From positions 1,354,501 through 1,418,500 of the forward strand of contig NZ_JNIR01000001.1 of assembly GCF_000702605.1 (NCBI RefSeq): a DNA stretch of 64,000 bases, given 5' to 3'. Positions 41,641-51,322 of this stretch are shown piece after piece (within the stretch, counting starts at the first letter, position 1; each line of letters opens with the position of its first letter). Under the pieces are notes generated by a model. That model saw only the letters and a list, made by a program, of their open reading frames with translations. It did no database searches and had not been told where the DNA came from. The DNA comes from Exiguobacterium acetylicum DSM 20416 (GTDB lineage: Bacteria > Bacillota > Bacilli > Exiguobacteriales > Exiguobacteriaceae). The position numbers and the translations under genes are program-made.

Positions 41641-43311
41641 TCATCCTTCAAACGTACGGAAGACGACGGCTTCGTAAGGTCGAAGCGTGAGTTCGTCGGT
41701 AACAGCGGACCCATCATAGTTTCCGATGACCCGGTCTGACGTATCATGCGTAGACGGAATGTTCACATCATGATCCGCAAACGAACAGTAAACATACCAT
41801 GTCTCCCCTTCAAGCGTCCGTGAGTAGGCGTATACTTCCGGATGATCTTCGAGTAAGAGTTGATAGCGACCATACACAACGAGTTCATGATCATGTCGTA
41901 GACGAATCAACTGTTGATAGTAATAAAAGATGGACTGCTCATCTGCAAGCGCCTGTTCGACGTTGATTTCCGGATAGTTTGGATTGACCTTCAACCATGG
42001 TGTTCCCGTCGAGAAACCAGCGTTCTCCGACGCATCCCACTGCATCGGTGTCCGCGCATTGTCGCGTCCTTTGATATGGATAGAACGTAGTAGTTCAGCC
42101 GGTGATGCCCCTTGTTCCGTACGTTCTTTCCACATGTTCCGAATTTCGATATCTTCATAGTCCGCGATGTCTTCAAAAGCGACGTTCGTCATGCCGATTT
42201 CCTCGCCTTGATAGATATATGGCGTCCCTTTTAACAAATGCAACAATGTAGCAAGCATCTTAGCTGACTCGACGCGGTACGTCGTGTCATTACCGAATCG
42301 ACTGACGACACGGGGTTGATCGTGGTTGTTCCAATAGAGCGAGTTCCAGCCCGTCTCATGTAACGCCGTCTGCCACTTGGTGAAATTTTGCTTGAGTTTA
42401 AGTAAATCAAACGGAATGACGTCCCACTTCCCATTCGGACCTGAATCGAGATCCATATGTTCGAACGTAAAGACCATGTTGACCTCTTTACGTGCCGGAT
42501 CTGTATATAGAATGGCATCATCCGTCGTCGCTCCTGGCATCTCACCGACTGTCAGGACATCGTATTTACCGAAAGAGGCTTCATTCATTTCGTGTAAAAA
42601 TTCATGAACACGTGGTCCATTGATATAATGTTCTCCACCATCTCCATACAATGCTCCTGGATGGACCGTCGCATTTGGTAGTCCCGGTGTCTTCGAAATC
42701 AAGTTGATGACGTCCATTCGGAAACCGTCAATCCCTCGATCCAACCACCGACGAATCATCCCGTACACATCGTGACGCATCTGTTCATTTTCCCAGTTCA
42801 AGTCAGGCTGTTTCTTCGAGAATAAGTGAAGATAGTATTCATTCGTTGTTTCATCATATTCCCAGGCAGGTCCAGAGAAAATCGATCCCCAGTTGTTTGG
42901 TAGCGAACCGTCTGGATTTGCTGGGCGCCACATGTAATAATCCCGATACGGATTGTCCTTGCTTTGACGCGATTCCGCGAACCACTGATGTTCATCTGAC
43001 GAATGATTGATGACGAGGTCCATGACGATTTTGATATCTCGTGCATGTGCCTCATCTAGAAGACGATCAAAATCATCCATCGTTCCGAATTCCTTCATGA
43101 TGGCTTCATAATCACGGATGTCATAGCCATTATCGTCGTTCGGTGAATCGTAGACAGGACTTAGCCAGATGACGTCGATACCAAGCGTCTTCAAATAATC
43201 CAACTTTTCGATGATCCCATTCAAGTCACCGATTCCATCCCCATTTGAATCATTGTAACTACGTGGGTAAATTTGATAAACGACACTATCATGCCACCAT
43301 TTACGTTCCAT
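41641..43311 (-). CDS. malL: Alpha-glucosidase (oligo-1,6-glucosidase type)
   Basis: Cytoplasmic GH13 enzyme of 556 aa that hydrolyses isomaltose, maltose or sucrose. The four GH13 regions are visible: DLVINHSS, GIDGFRMDVINLIS with the nucleophile Asp near residue 199, TVGEMPG with the acid Glu, and WNNHDQPR. The N-terminus WWHDSVVYQIYPRSYNDSNGDGIGDL is typical (core: VVYQIYPRSYNDSNG). I prefer ATG 43311; a GTG three codons upstream touches the ribosome site. A LacI-type operator and a near-perfect cre lie upstream. Confidence 0.93.
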   Translation of the reverse strand: MERKWWHDSVVYQIYPRSYNDSNGDGIGDLNGIIEKLDYLKTLGIDVIWLSPVYDSPNDDNGYDIRDYEAIMKEFGTMDDFDRLLDEAHARDIKIVMDLVINHSSDEHQWFAESRQSKDNPYRDYYMWRPANPDGSLPNNWGSIFSGPAWEYDETTNEYYLHLFSKKQPDLNWENEQMRHDVYGMIRRWLDRGIDGFRMDVINLISKTPGLPNATVHPGALYGDGGEHYINGPRVHEFLHEMNEASFGKYDVLTVGEMPGATTDDAILYTDPARKEVNMVFTFEHMDLDSGPNGKWDVIPFDLLKLKQNFTKWQTALHETGWNSLYWNNHDQPRVVSRFGNDTTYRVESAKMLATLLHLLKGTPYIYQGEEIGMTNVAFEDIADYEDIEIRNMWKERTEQGASPAELLRSIHIKGRDNARTPMQWDASENAGFSTGTPWLKVNPNYPEINVEQALADEQSIFYYYQQLIRLRHDHELVVYGRYQLLLEDHPEVYAYSRTLEGETWYVYCSFADHDVNIPSTHDTSDRVIGNYDGSAVTDELTLRPYEAVVFRTFEG

Positions 43312-43357
43312 CCTCAACACTCTCCTCTTTTATGTACGTAACGTGCTACAATATTGA

Positions 43358-43369
43358 GCAAACGATTGC
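43358..43369. promoter_or_regulatory. LacI-family operator upstream of malL
   Basis: GCAAACGATTGC is a near-perfect palindrome centred on CG, typical of LacI/GalR-family sugar regulators such as MalR. It lies about 47 bp upstream of malL. No regulator gene is adjacent. Confidence 0.5.
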
Positions 43370-43378
43370 ATCAATTCG

Positions 43379-43392
43379 TAAAAGCGCTTTCA
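43379..43392. promoter_or_regulatory. cre-like site upstream of malL
   Basis: On the minus strand TGAAAGCGCTTTTA matches cre TGWNANCGNTNWCA except at position 13. It lies just upstream of the palindromic operator. Confidence 0.55.
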
Positions 43393-43536
43393 ATTCTCAC
43401 AACGTCATCTTAACATGTCCATGAGAGGTGCTCAAGCAAGAACCTCTACATATTTGATATCATGAAATATGAAATACAGGTGTTTACTACATCCAAGATG
43501 ATGGGAAAGAAAGGTATGAGAAAGGAGTGTGGATAA

Positions 43537-44154
43537 ATGTATCGTCGATATTTGCTCTTCCTTGTCTGGACGATTGCTATTGTCTTCATCTTATTATTTG
43601 GAAATAATCGTGTCTTTCCGGAAGGTTTCTTGATTTCGTTTTTACGTTTCGACCAAAGTCAATTTGATACTTCTGCTTTAAGTTTATTTGCCTTACTCGG
43701 TATTTATCCGTTCGCTTTCTTTTTACTATTTCTAGATGAGAAACGATTCATGCGACCCGGACCGCTCGTCGCAAGTATTGGATCCTTCTTCTTAGGTGCC
43801 TTCGTGTTGATGCCTTATGTCGCTCTCGCTATTCCTAGGAAAACTTTTCTTCCTTTTCGTCGTCGAGGATGGATTCCGACCGTCGTCGCCTTACTTAGCG
43901 TCGTGACGACATTATTGCTGTGGATTGCTCTTGCTCGGTCTGATTGGAGTATATTCCGCATCTACTTTGAGACCAATCAATTCGTTCGAACGATGACCGT
44001 CGATTTGTTATTATTCTACATTCTACAAGTCTATTTGCTCCGGCGCATTCGTCTTCGGAATGCACAGTCATTAAAGTGGCAAGACGTGATTCCGCTCTTT
44101 GGTTTATTCCGCTATCTATTCGCAAGACATTTACCGACATCCTCAAAATCTTAA
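43537..44154 (+). CDS. Membrane protein of unknown function
   Basis: 205-aa protein with about five hydrophobic segments (near residues 5-22, 45-65, 78-100, 110-130, 150-170) and an Arg-rich C-terminal tail (LLRRIRLRNAQ). Similar small multispan proteins are annotated as DUF2834-like, but I cannot assign a family with confidence. AGGAGTGTGGATAA precedes the ATG. The thyA gene follows 48 bp later on the same strand; a TACAAT box in between suggests a separate promoter. Confidence 0.7.
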   Translation: MYRRYLLFLVWTIAIVFILLFGNNRVFPEGFLISFLRFDQSQFDTSALSLFALLGIYPFAFFLLFLDEKRFMRPGPLVASIGSFFLGAFVLMPYVALAIPRKTFLPFRRRGWIPTVVALLSVVTTLLLWIALARSDWSIFRIYFETNQFVRTMTVDLLLFYILQVYLLRRIRLRNAQSLKWQDVIPLFGLFRYLFARHLPTSSKS

Positions 44155-44202
44155 TTTATGGTACAATGAAATTTGGATTTTTTGAAAAGGAGCTGTCATC
44201 CG

Positions 44203-44997
44203 ATGGAACAATATCATGCACTTTGCGAACACATTTTGGAACACGGAACAAAAAAGGAAGACCGGACGGGAACGGGAACGCTCAGCGTGTTTGGTCACCA
44301 AATGCGCTTCTCCCTTCAAGATGGCTTTCCTCTCATTACGACGAAAAAGTTACATATGAAGTCGATCATCCATGAGTTGATTTGGTTCATCTCGGGTGAT
44401 ACGAATATTCGTTATCTACAGGAAAATGGTGTGCGGATTTGGAACGAATGGGCAGATGAGAACGGAGATCTAGGTCCTGTTTACGGAGCACAATGGCGCT
44501 CTTTTCCACGTCCAGATGGCACGACGGTTGATCAGCTGGCACAAGTCATTGAACAGATCAAGACGAATCCGGATTCTCGTCGTTTGATCGTCAGTGCTTG
44601 GAATCCTGGACAAGTCGATGAGATGGCTTTACCGCCCTGTCATCTCTTGTTCCAATTTTATGTCGCTGACGGAAAACTATCATGCCAATTGTATCAACGT
44701 TCAGCTGATGTTTTCTTAGGCGTACCATTCAATATTGCATCTTATGCGTTACTGACACATATGATTGCTCATGTGTGTGGACTTGAAGTCGGAGACTTCG
44801 TTCATACGCTCGGTGACGCTCATATCTATTCGAACCATGTGGAACAAGTCAATCTTCAGTTGACACGTACCCCTAAAAAATTACCGACGCTGCGCTTCGC
44901 TCGAACAGTCGATCGTATCGAAGACTTCCGCTTCGAAGACATCATCATTGAAGGCTATGATCCTGATCCTCACATTAAAGGTGTGGTAGCCGTATGA
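44203..44997 (+). CDS. thyA: Thymidylate synthase
   Basis: Converts dUMP and methylene-tetrahydrofolate to dTMP and dihydrofolate. 264 aa, the standard ThyA length. The catalytic Cys lies in [12 protein letters not shown], and [27 protein letters not shown] and the C-terminal [10 protein letters not shown] are all canonical (quoted in parts). ATG 44203 with AAAGGAG upstream gives the canonical length; the ten-codon extension is not needed. Its stop overlaps the dfrA start by 4 bp, joining the dihydrofolate producer with its recycling enzyme. Confidence 0.97.
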   Translation: MEQYHALCEHILEHGTKKEDRTGTGTLSVFGHQMRFSLQDGFPLITTKKLHMKSIIHELIWFISGDTNIRYLQENGVRIWNEWADENGDLGPVYGAQWRSFPRPDGTTVDQLAQVIEQIKTNPDSRRLIVSAWNPGQVDEMALPPCHLLFQFYVADGKLSCQLYQRSADVFLGVPFNIASYALLTHMIAHVCGLEVGDFVHTLGDAHIYSNHVEQVNLQLTRTPKKLPTLRFARTVDRIEDFRFEDIIIEGYDPDPHIKGVVAV

Positions 44998-45470
44998 TCA
45001 CACATATCGTAGCGTATACAAAAAATCATGTCATCGGTCGTGACAATGCGATGCCTTGGCATCTTCCAGCTGATTTGGCTCACTTCAAACGTACGACGAT
45101 TGGCAAACCGATCATCATGGGACGAAAGACGTTCGAATCCATCGGAAGACCGTTGCCCGGTCGAGAGAACATCGTCATTACGCGCGATCAGACGTTTGCA
45201 GCCGAAGGTGTAACGGTATGGCATGATCTATCTGCTTTACAACCATACGTCGATTCAGAAGAAGAAGTCTTTTTAATTGGTGGTGGAGAGTTGTTTGCTC
45301 AAACGCTTCCTCTTGCTCGCCGCTTGTATGTCACCGAAATTGATGCGGTTCTTTCTGGAGATGTACATTATCCCGAAATCCCGTCTTCATTTCAGATTAC
45401 TTCCGAAATACATTATGATGCGGTCGAGGGAAACGATTATCCGTTCATCATTCGTCGATATGATCAGTAA
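44994..45470 (+). CDS. dfrA: Dihydrofolate reductase
   Basis: 158-aa chromosomal-type DHFR, reduces dihydrofolate with NADPH. Motifs: [18 protein letters not shown] with the conserved Asp near residue 27, [15 protein letters not shown], and [13 protein letters not shown]. It overlaps thyA by ATGA, as in many Bacilli. It is followed by a strong bidirectional terminator. Confidence 0.96.
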   Translation: MITHIVAYTKNHVIGRDNAMPWHLPADLAHFKRTTIGKPIIMGRKTFESIGRPLPGRENIVITRDQTFAAEGVTVWHDLSALQPYVDSEEEVFLIGGGELFAQTLPLARRLYVTEIDAVLSGDVHYPEIPSSFQITSEIHYDAVEGNDYPFIIRRYDQ

Positions 45471-45472
45471 CC

Positions 45473-45521
45473 AAAAACCAGCCACATTGCTCCGTGTAAC
45501 GGACGAATGTGGCTGGTTTTC
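45473..45521. terminator. Bidirectional terminator between dfrA and the GGDEF gene
   Basis: AAAACCAGCCACATT / AATGTGGCTGGTTTT form a 15-bp stem with flanking A and T runs on both sides. It serves both convergent genes. Confidence 0.92.
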
Positions 45522-47038
45522 TATGGAATTTGCATGATCCATTCAGTAATCCATTCCTCCATATCAGAATCGATCTGTGAGGTCATGATATAGTCTGTCG
45601 CACCGCATGATAGCGCATTGGCTAAACGATCGTCTTCTTGATCCGTCACGACCAAAATATCAATGATCGATTCCCGTTGTTGTCTCCACTCTTCTAATCG
45701 TACAAAGTTCTCTCTTACTACTTGATCAAGTGAAAGAATCGCCAATTGTAATTGCGTCGTCCGTCGATCGTCTAGCGGAATCACCTCAATATGGTATTTC
45801 GGATGATCCGGCATATCAAGAGTATGTACCTGTTTGAGCAATCCTTGCTCGACACGGATATAGACCGGTATTTTTTCGATGGATATCGCTGTCGAATAGG
45901 ACACCACTTGATTACGGCCGTTACGTTTCGCTTGATACAAAGCTTCGTCTGCCTCCGCTGTTGCTTGCGCCAGGGATGTGTGGAGATCAAAAGAAAAGGA
46001 TAGACCAATCGAAATCGTTACTTTTAATCCGTTCGCAAAAATATGGCGCTCGACGCGCTCGCGAATTTTATTCATACTCGCAACTGCTTGCGGTAATGTT
46101 TCTGCTGAAAACAATAAGATGAATTCCTCACCACCAAAACGAATGAATTCATCGTCGAGACGAGCAGCTTGTTGAACGACGGTAGCTAATTCGGAAAGGA
46201 CCAAATCCCCTGTTGGATGTCCATGTAAATCATTGATCCGCTTAAAATGATCGATATCAAAAATCGCTAGCCCAAATGTCCGCTGTTCACGTTCGAGACG
46301 TGCTACGCGACGATCAAAAGCATTTTGGAGATATTTCCGATTATAAGCTCCCGTCAATTCATCGACCAAGATCGTCGAAGATACGACCCTTAATTTTCGT
46401 AAGAGTCTCGCTAGACGAACATGCCGTTCTTCATTCGGCACTGTTTCATCCCAGTAGTCATCGGCTCCCATCTCATAGCTGACTTGACGAATTTCAGACC
46501 GGTTCGGACCTACGATGATGACGGGAACGAATGCCGACTCCATTTGTTTGATCAGTTTTTTAAACAACTCTAATGAATCCACGATAGATGCATGGTCGAT
46601 GATGACGGCATCCATCGCAATATCATGTGATATCGACAACGTGTCTTCCACCGAACTGAAGAATCGTGACATATAGCGCTCCTGTTCGAGCGATTTCTTC
46701 CATTTGATATTTTCAAGAAAACGTCTTGTCACAGTGACCACCAATTCTTTTCGAATTCGATTGGCGCGTGAGCGTTCCGACAACTGATCGACGATGGGTT
46801 GCAGCAATTCTTTGACGCTTGACTGCGAAATGACAGCGTCCATTTGTTCCCACGTCACTTTTTCACGGCTGACTTGATCAGCGAGTCCCTTAAAGAGCTC
46901 TTCTCTCCCGAGTCCTTCGAGCCAGCTGGCTAAAGCTAGCAATTCTGTCCGTGGTACGTTCGGCATTCGAAGTAATGTCTCTACCATGACAATCGTTTGT
47001 TGCAGTTGTTTTTCTGCCCGTTTTCGACTCCGTTCCAT
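45521..47038 (-). CDS. Diguanylate cyclase with receiver-like domains
   Basis: 505-aa soluble protein. Residues about 1-125 are helical; 130-220 look like a receiver domain (MDAVIIDHASI, VPVIIVGP, GADDYWDE). The GGDEF domain (about 225-385) has IFDIDHFKRIND, the intact signature FGGEEF, and an inhibitory I-site RLDD five residues before it, so it should make c-di-GMP. A C-terminal stretch (390-505) ends like another receiver domain (IIDILVVTDQEDD, CGATDYIM) lacking clear phospho-acceptor geometry. GAGGGG lies 5 bp before the ATG. Confidence 0.88.
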   Translation of the reverse strand: MERSRKRAEKQLQQTIVMVETLLRMPNVPRTELLALASWLEGLGREELFKGLADQVSREKVTWEQMDAVISQSSVKELLQPIVDQLSERSRANRIRKELVVTVTRRFLENIKWKKSLEQERYMSRFFSSVEDTLSISHDIAMDAVIIDHASIVDSLELFKKLIKQMESAFVPVIIVGPNRSEIRQVSYEMGADDYWDETVPNEERHVRLARLLRKLRVVSSTILVDELTGAYNRKYLQNAFDRRVARLEREQRTFGLAIFDIDHFKRINDLHGHPTGDLVLSELATVVQQAARLDDEFIRFGGEEFILLFSAETLPQAVASMNKIRERVERHIFANGLKVTISIGLSFSFDLHTSLAQATAEADEALYQAKRNGRNQVVSYSTAISIEKIPVYIRVEQGLLKQVHTLDMPDHPKYHIEVIPLDDRRTTQLQLAILSLDQVVRENFVRLEEWRQQRESIIDILVVTDQEDDRLANALSCGATDYIMTSQIDSDMEEWITEWIMQIP

Positions 47039-47088
47039 CCAATCCCCTCTCTTTCTATAGATCCGAAGAACCGTCCTCGGATAAAGAG

Positions 47089-47116
47089 AAAGCGAGGGAA
47101 TTCCCCCCGCTTTTTC
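47089..47116 (-). terminator. Terminator after fumC
   Basis: On the minus strand AAAGCGgGGG / CCCtCGCTTT surrounds GAATT. The T-run after the stem is short (TCTCTTT). Confidence 0.65.
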
Positions 47117-47119
47117 AAC

Positions 47120-48514
47120 TCACGCTTTTAAGTTCGGACGGACCATATCTGCTGGTACGATCCATTGATCATATTGTTCTTCTGTTAATAAACCTGTCGC
47201 AAGTGCTGCTTCTTTTAGAGTGGATCCTGACTGATGCGCCGCTTTCGCAATTTTCGCCGCATTCTCATATCCGATGTGCGGGTTGAGTGCAGTGACGAGC
47301 ATCAACGAACGTTCGACGTTTTCAGCGATGACGGACTGTTCTGGTTCGATTCCGATCGCACAATGGTCATTGAACGAATGCAAGGCGTCTGTCAATAAAC
47401 GAACGGATTGAATGAAGTTATACATGATGACCGGTTTAAAGACGTTTAGTTCGAAATTCCCTTGACTTGCAGCAAAACCAATCGTTGCATCGTTTCCAAG
47501 AACTTGCGCTGCGACCATCGTCAACGCTTCACTTTGAGTCGGATTGACTTTCCCCGGCATGATTGAGCTTCCCGGCTCATTTTCTGGAATCGTGATTTCA
47601 CCGATTCCTGCTCGTGGACCTGATGCGAGCCAGCGGACATCGTTCGCGATCTTCATCGCGTCCATCGCTAGCGCTTTGACCGCTCCATGTGTGAAGACGA
47701 GTTGATCGTGGCTCGTTAAGGCATGGAATTTGTTTTCCGCGCTTGTGAATTCATATCCCGTTTCTTCACTCATCTTTTTCGCAGCCAAATCACCGAACTC
47801 AGGATGAGCGTTGATGCCGGTTCCGACTGCCGTACCGCCGATTGCTAATTCCGTTAACGGATCAAGCGTCCGTTCGATCATTTGCTTCGAAAGTGCAAGC
47901 ATCCGGACCCAACCACTGATTTCTTGACCGAGTGTGATCGGTGTAGCATCTTGCAAGTGTGTCCGTCCAATTTTGACGATATCCGCAAACGCGTTCGCTT
48001 TTTCGTCAAGTGTCGCATGCAGAGCATCAATCGCTGGGAATAGTGATTCCAGCAAGACTGTTTTTGCCGCTAAATGCATTGCTGTCGGATATGTATCATT
48101 TGAACTTTGTGATTTGTTGACGTCATCATTCGGATGAATTGTCGTCTCACTACCTTGTTCTTTTAACTTGCGTGTCGCGACCCGAGCGATCACTTCGTTG
48201 ACGTTCATATTGGATTGTGTACCTGAACCCGTTTGCCAAACGACAAGCGGAAACTCATCATCGAATTTCCCCGCGATGATTTCGTCACATACTTCAGCGA
48301 TGACACCCGCTTTTTCTGCCTCAAGCACGCCTAAGTCACGGTTCGCAAGTGCTGCTCCTTTTTTCAGGACTGCAAAGGCACGAATGACTTCAATCGGCAT
48401 TTTTTCCGTTCCGATCTTAAAGTTTTCTAGACTACGTTGTGTTTGTGCGCCCCATTCCTGCGCTTCTGGTACACGAATTTCCCCCATCGTGTCACGTTCT
48501 ACACGGTATTCCAT
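47120..48514 (-). CDS. fumC: Class II fumarate hydratase
   Basis: Hydrates fumarate to malate in the TCA cycle. 464 aa, soluble homotetramer, iron-independent class II. Signature [13 protein letters not shown] near residue 318 holds the mobile-loop catalytic Ser. Other canonical parts are [13 protein letters not shown] near residue 100 and [16 protein letters not shown] near 185 with the catalytic His. ATG 48514 has AGGGGG about 11 bp upstream; a TTG two codons earlier is less likely. Confidence 0.96.
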   Translation of the reverse strand: MEYRVERDTMGEIRVPEAQEWGAQTQRSLENFKIGTEKMPIEVIRAFAVLKKGAALANRDLGVLEAEKAGVIAEVCDEIIAGKFDDEFPLVVWQTGSGTQSNMNVNEVIARVATRKLKEQGSETTIHPNDDVNKSQSSNDTYPTAMHLAAKTVLLESLFPAIDALHATLDEKANAFADIVKIGRTHLQDATPITLGQEISGWVRMLALSKQMIERTLDPLTELAIGGTAVGTGINAHPEFGDLAAKKMSEETGYEFTSAENKFHALTSHDQLVFTHGAVKALAMDAMKIANDVRWLASGPRAGIGEITIPENEPGSSIMPGKVNPTQSEALTMVAAQVLGNDATIGFAASQGNFELNVFKPVIMYNFIQSVRLLTDALHSFNDHCAIGIEPEQSVIAENVERSLMLVTALNPHIGYENAAKIAKAAHQSGSTLKEAALATGLLTEEQYDQWIVPADMVRPNLKA

Positions 48515-48630
48515 AAACAAATTCCCCCTTTTGATTACTTCTCTTCTAGTTTACCGGAAAGCTTGCGGAATGGGAATGAGGGAGACAGTTTTGGGGAATA
48601 GTTTATTATCGAAAAAGGAGTGAAGATTTT

Positions 48631-49935
48631 ATGTGGTTGATAAATTTAATGATTGTTTTGTTATTGATTCTGGCAAACGGCATTTTTGCGATGACCGAAC
48701 TCGCTTTGCTTTCCTCAAAACGTTCGAAATTGGAAAAAGCAGCGAATAATGGTAAGAAGTCAGCCCATGTCGCGTTAGAGTTACTCGATCGTCCGACCGA
48801 TCTGTTATCGACCGTACAAGTCGGCATCACGTTGATCGGAATCGTCAATGGTGCATTTGGTGGTGCCGCATTATCTGGTCCTGTCATCAACTGGCTCGCT
48901 CAATTTGAATGGATGGCTCCTTATGCCAGTACAATTGGCTATATTCTCGTCGTAACGATCATTACCTATATTTCGCTTGTCATCGGTGAACTTGTTCCTA
49001 AGCGTATCGCCCTTGTCAGTCCAGAACGGGTTACGATGTGGCTTGCCCCACCGATGCGTTTTTTCTCAATCGTGCTTCGACCATTCATTTGGGTTCTAAG
49101 TAAGTCGACGAGTTCCATCTTCCGTTTGATTGGTTTGGATCGCCTACAGACAGAAGACGAGACGGAAGACGAAGTCCGGCAATTACTGATTCGTGGTACG
49201 CAAGAGGGAACCTTCAACCGGTCTGAAGCGGAGCAAGTCTCTCGTGTGTTTGATTTTCATGATTTGTACTCTTACGAACTGATGGAGCCGCGTACCGTTA
49301 CCGAATGGATTGACTTAGCGGATGACTCCGACACGATCTTACAAGAGCTTCGGCAAGCGCGACATCGAAACTTACCGGTTGGTCATGGTGACTTGGATCA
49401 CTTCGTCGGTTTCATTGATGCGAAAGAAGTGCTATCAACGGAACGACCTGTCCAGGAACTGGAACGACTGATTCAGTCACCGCTGATTGTTCCCCGTCAA
49501 TTAAAAGCAACCGTTTTACTCGAACGGATGCGGAAGGAAACTGTATCAATTGCTTTCGTTTTAGACGAGTACGGGGGGTTCCTCGGTATGATTACTTTAT
49601 TTGATATTCTCGAAGCATTTGTCGGTGAGATTTCAAGCGTCGAGGAAGAACCGGAACTCGTCATGCGGAAAGATGGGTCGTTCCTCGCTGATGGATTATT
49701 GCACATCGATGATTTGAAACGAACGCTCGGTTATACAGATGACTTACCTGGAGAACAGTTGAACGCCTATCATACGGTTGCTGGTTTAATTTTATATACG
49801 TTAGGTGATGTACCCTCCCGTGGGAGTACTGTCGAAATTGGACCGTATCGGTTTGAAGTCGTCGATTTAGACGGACGACGCGTCGACCAAATTTTGATTG
49901 AGCGCATCGAACATAAACAAACACCCCTACCGTGA
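48631..49935 (+). CDS. CNNM/CBS-domain membrane protein (hemolysin C/CorC family)
   Basis: 434-aa protein of the HlyC/CorC family, linked to Mg efflux in Bacillus (YhdP/MpfA type) and Staphylococcus (MpfA). The N-terminal DUF21/CNNM membrane domain (residues 1-190) has FAMTELALLSSKRSKLE and GELVPKRIAL. Two CBS domains follow (about 215-335; VSIAFVLDEYGGFLGMITL), then the CorC_HlyC cytosolic domain (ADGLLHIDDLKRTLG to the end). The ATG has AAGGAG at 8-9 bp. Divergent from fumC. Confidence 0.92.
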   Translation: MWLINLMIVLLLILANGIFAMTELALLSSKRSKLEKAANNGKKSAHVALELLDRPTDLLSTVQVGITLIGIVNGAFGGAALSGPVINWLAQFEWMAPYASTIGYILVVTIITYISLVIGELVPKRIALVSPERVTMWLAPPMRFFSIVLRPFIWVLSKSTSSIFRLIGLDRLQTEDETEDEVRQLLIRGTQEGTFNRSEAEQVSRVFDFHDLYSYELMEPRTVTEWIDLADDSDTILQELRQARHRNLPVGHGDLDHFVGFIDAKEVLSTERPVQELERLIQSPLIVPRQLKATVLLERMRKETVSIAFVLDEYGGFLGMITLFDILEAFVGEISSVEEEPELVMRKDGSFLADGLLHIDDLKRTLGYTDDLPGEQLNAYHTVAGLILYTLGDVPSRGSTVEIGPYRFEVVDLDGRRVDQILIERIEHKQTPLP

Positions 49936-49951
49936 GGATAGGGGTGTTTGT
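49916..49951. terminator. Terminator between convergent genes
   Basis: AACAAACACCCCTA / TAGGGGTGTTTGT with a 9-nt loop, between the CNNM gene and the RNase H-like gene. Confidence 0.8.
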
Positions 49952-49957
49952 CGTCAA

Positions 49958-50359
49958 TCATGCTTCGTATAATCGTAACGCCTCTCGTGCGACACGATCT
50001 GCTTTATTCTCCGACCGTGGAATCCACTTCACAAAAGCGAGTGGTAAGAGTTGATAACGCGCAAAGGCAGGATCAAAGATCGTCTGCGTTCGTTTATTCT
50101 TGACGAATTCGCGTTCGACCGCGAGTGCAACTGCTTCTGAATCCGTCCGAAACGAAATGACACTCTCGCCTTGTGCGATGAGTTCGTGCGCCCACTCGAC
50201 AGCTTTCGAAAAAGCAATAAATTCTGCCTCATGATTATTGATTGCTTGAATTTGATACATTTTTTCCGTGACTTCGCCCTCGGAATTTTTACTAAAAACT
50301 CCAACCGCCGCTTCATCATTCGAAGGACGGACCGTACCGTCAAAATAAAGTTCAACCAT
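49958..50359 (-). CDS. RNase H-like protein (reverse transcriptase-like RNase HI family)
   Basis: 133-aa RNase H fold. All four expected acidic residues are in place: Asp in LYFDGTV, Glu in NHEAEFIAF, Asp in FRTDSEAV and Asp in NKADRVAREAL, so it may cleave RNA in RNA-DNA hybrids. Bacillus homologues include YpdQ/YpeP. ATG 50359 is used; its ATG overlaps the stop of the upstream CobW gene by 8 bp, which gives coupling. The frame remains open further up but has no ribosome site. Confidence 0.88.
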   Translation of the reverse strand: MVELYFDGTVRPSNDEAAVGVFSKNSEGEVTEKMYQIQAINNHEAEFIAFSKAVEWAHELIAQGESVISFRTDSEAVALAVEREFVKNKRTQTIFDPAFARYQLLPLAFVKWIPRSENKADRVAREALRLYEA

Positions 50360-51311
50360 GTTCAATTGCCGCCTCGATTCCTTTTCGTATCGCTTGTTCA
50401 TCTAGCCCTTTCCCAATGAAGACGAGCGTCGTCTTTGGTTGTTCGCTAAATGGTTCTCTAATCGCTGTTCCGTAAATCATGCCAGTACCTTGTAAAATGA
50501 CCTTTCGATCCGTATCTGCAAAATGAATGATCCCTTTATAGCGATAGAGGTCTTCCGCATACGCCTCTAACACCTCACGTAGGACCATTCCGAATCGATT
50601 CCGGTTCAACGGTCGTTCCTCGACAATCGTCAATGCCGTGAAATCCTCAACCGATTGATGAATCTGATCCGTTTGTTGACTAAGTCGTACTTGCTCTTCT
50701 TTTGGAAAATGGAACGTTTCAAACAGTCGATCTGATTCGAGTTGACCTTGTTCCGTTTCAATGATGGCTGCAGAAGGATTTCGTTCGCGCAGTAAAGCGG
50801 TCAACGTTTCGCGCTCTGCTACATCAACTAAATCCATCTTATTTAAGATAAGGACATCAGCAAAACCGATTTGTTTCACATTTTCTTGGAACGTCAGTTG
50901 ACGTTCTAAATGATATGCATCGATGACTGTGACGACACTGGAAATCTGATAGGACTGTTCAACAGCCGGCTCAAAATAGAATGTCTGTAGAATCGGTCCT
51001 GGATCAGCGACGCCTGTCGTCTCAATCAATAATCGATCAAACGATAGCTCCCCATCTCGACGGCGTTTTGCGATCCGTAGCAACGCATCCCGTAAATCAC
51101 CGCGAATCGAACAACAAATGCAGCCATTCGTCAATTCGATCATCTCTTCGTCACTTCGTTCAATCAATGCTTCATCAATATGAACAGAACCTACTTCATT
51201 GACGAGCAACGCAAACTTTTCTGTCGGTTGAGAAACGAGATGATTGAGTAGCGTAGTTTTACCGGCACCTAAAAAACCAGTAATGACAGTCGTACGTATT
51301 TTGTCTTGCAT
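50352..51311 (-). CDS. CobW/G3E-family GTPase (metal chaperone type)
   Basis: 319-aa G3E GTPase of the CobW/YciC/ZNG group, which delivers metals such as zinc or cobalt. P-loop GFLGAGKTTLLNHL at residues 13-26; metal-binding NGCICCSIRGD (CxCC) near 63; Walker B ETTGVADP; G4 motif LNKMDLVD. A C-terminal CobW_C domain (about 210-300) with RYKGIIHFA follows. No Zur-type site or zinc gene is seen beside it. ATG 51311 has AAGGAG at 7 bp. Confidence 0.92.
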   Translation of the reverse strand: MQDKIRTTVITGFLGAGKTTLLNHLVSQPTEKFALLVNEVGSVHIDEALIERSDEEMIELTNGCICCSIRGDLRDALLRIAKRRRDGELSFDRLLIETTGVADPGPILQTFYFEPAVEQSYQISSVVTVIDAYHLERQLTFQENVKQIGFADVLILNKMDLVDVAERETLTALLRERNPSAAIIETEQGQLESDRLFETFHFPKEEQVRLSQQTDQIHQSVEDFTALTIVEERPLNRNRFGMVLREVLEAYAEDLYRYKGIIHFADTDRKVILQGTGMIYGTAIREPFSEQPKTTLVFIGKGLDEQAIRKGIEAAIEHG

Positions 51312-51322
51312 GATTTCACTCC

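Noticed and set aside
48606-48890. Minus-strand 94-aa frame opposite the CNNM gene
   Set aside because: It overlaps the strongly coding N-terminus of the CNNM protein and has no ribosome site.
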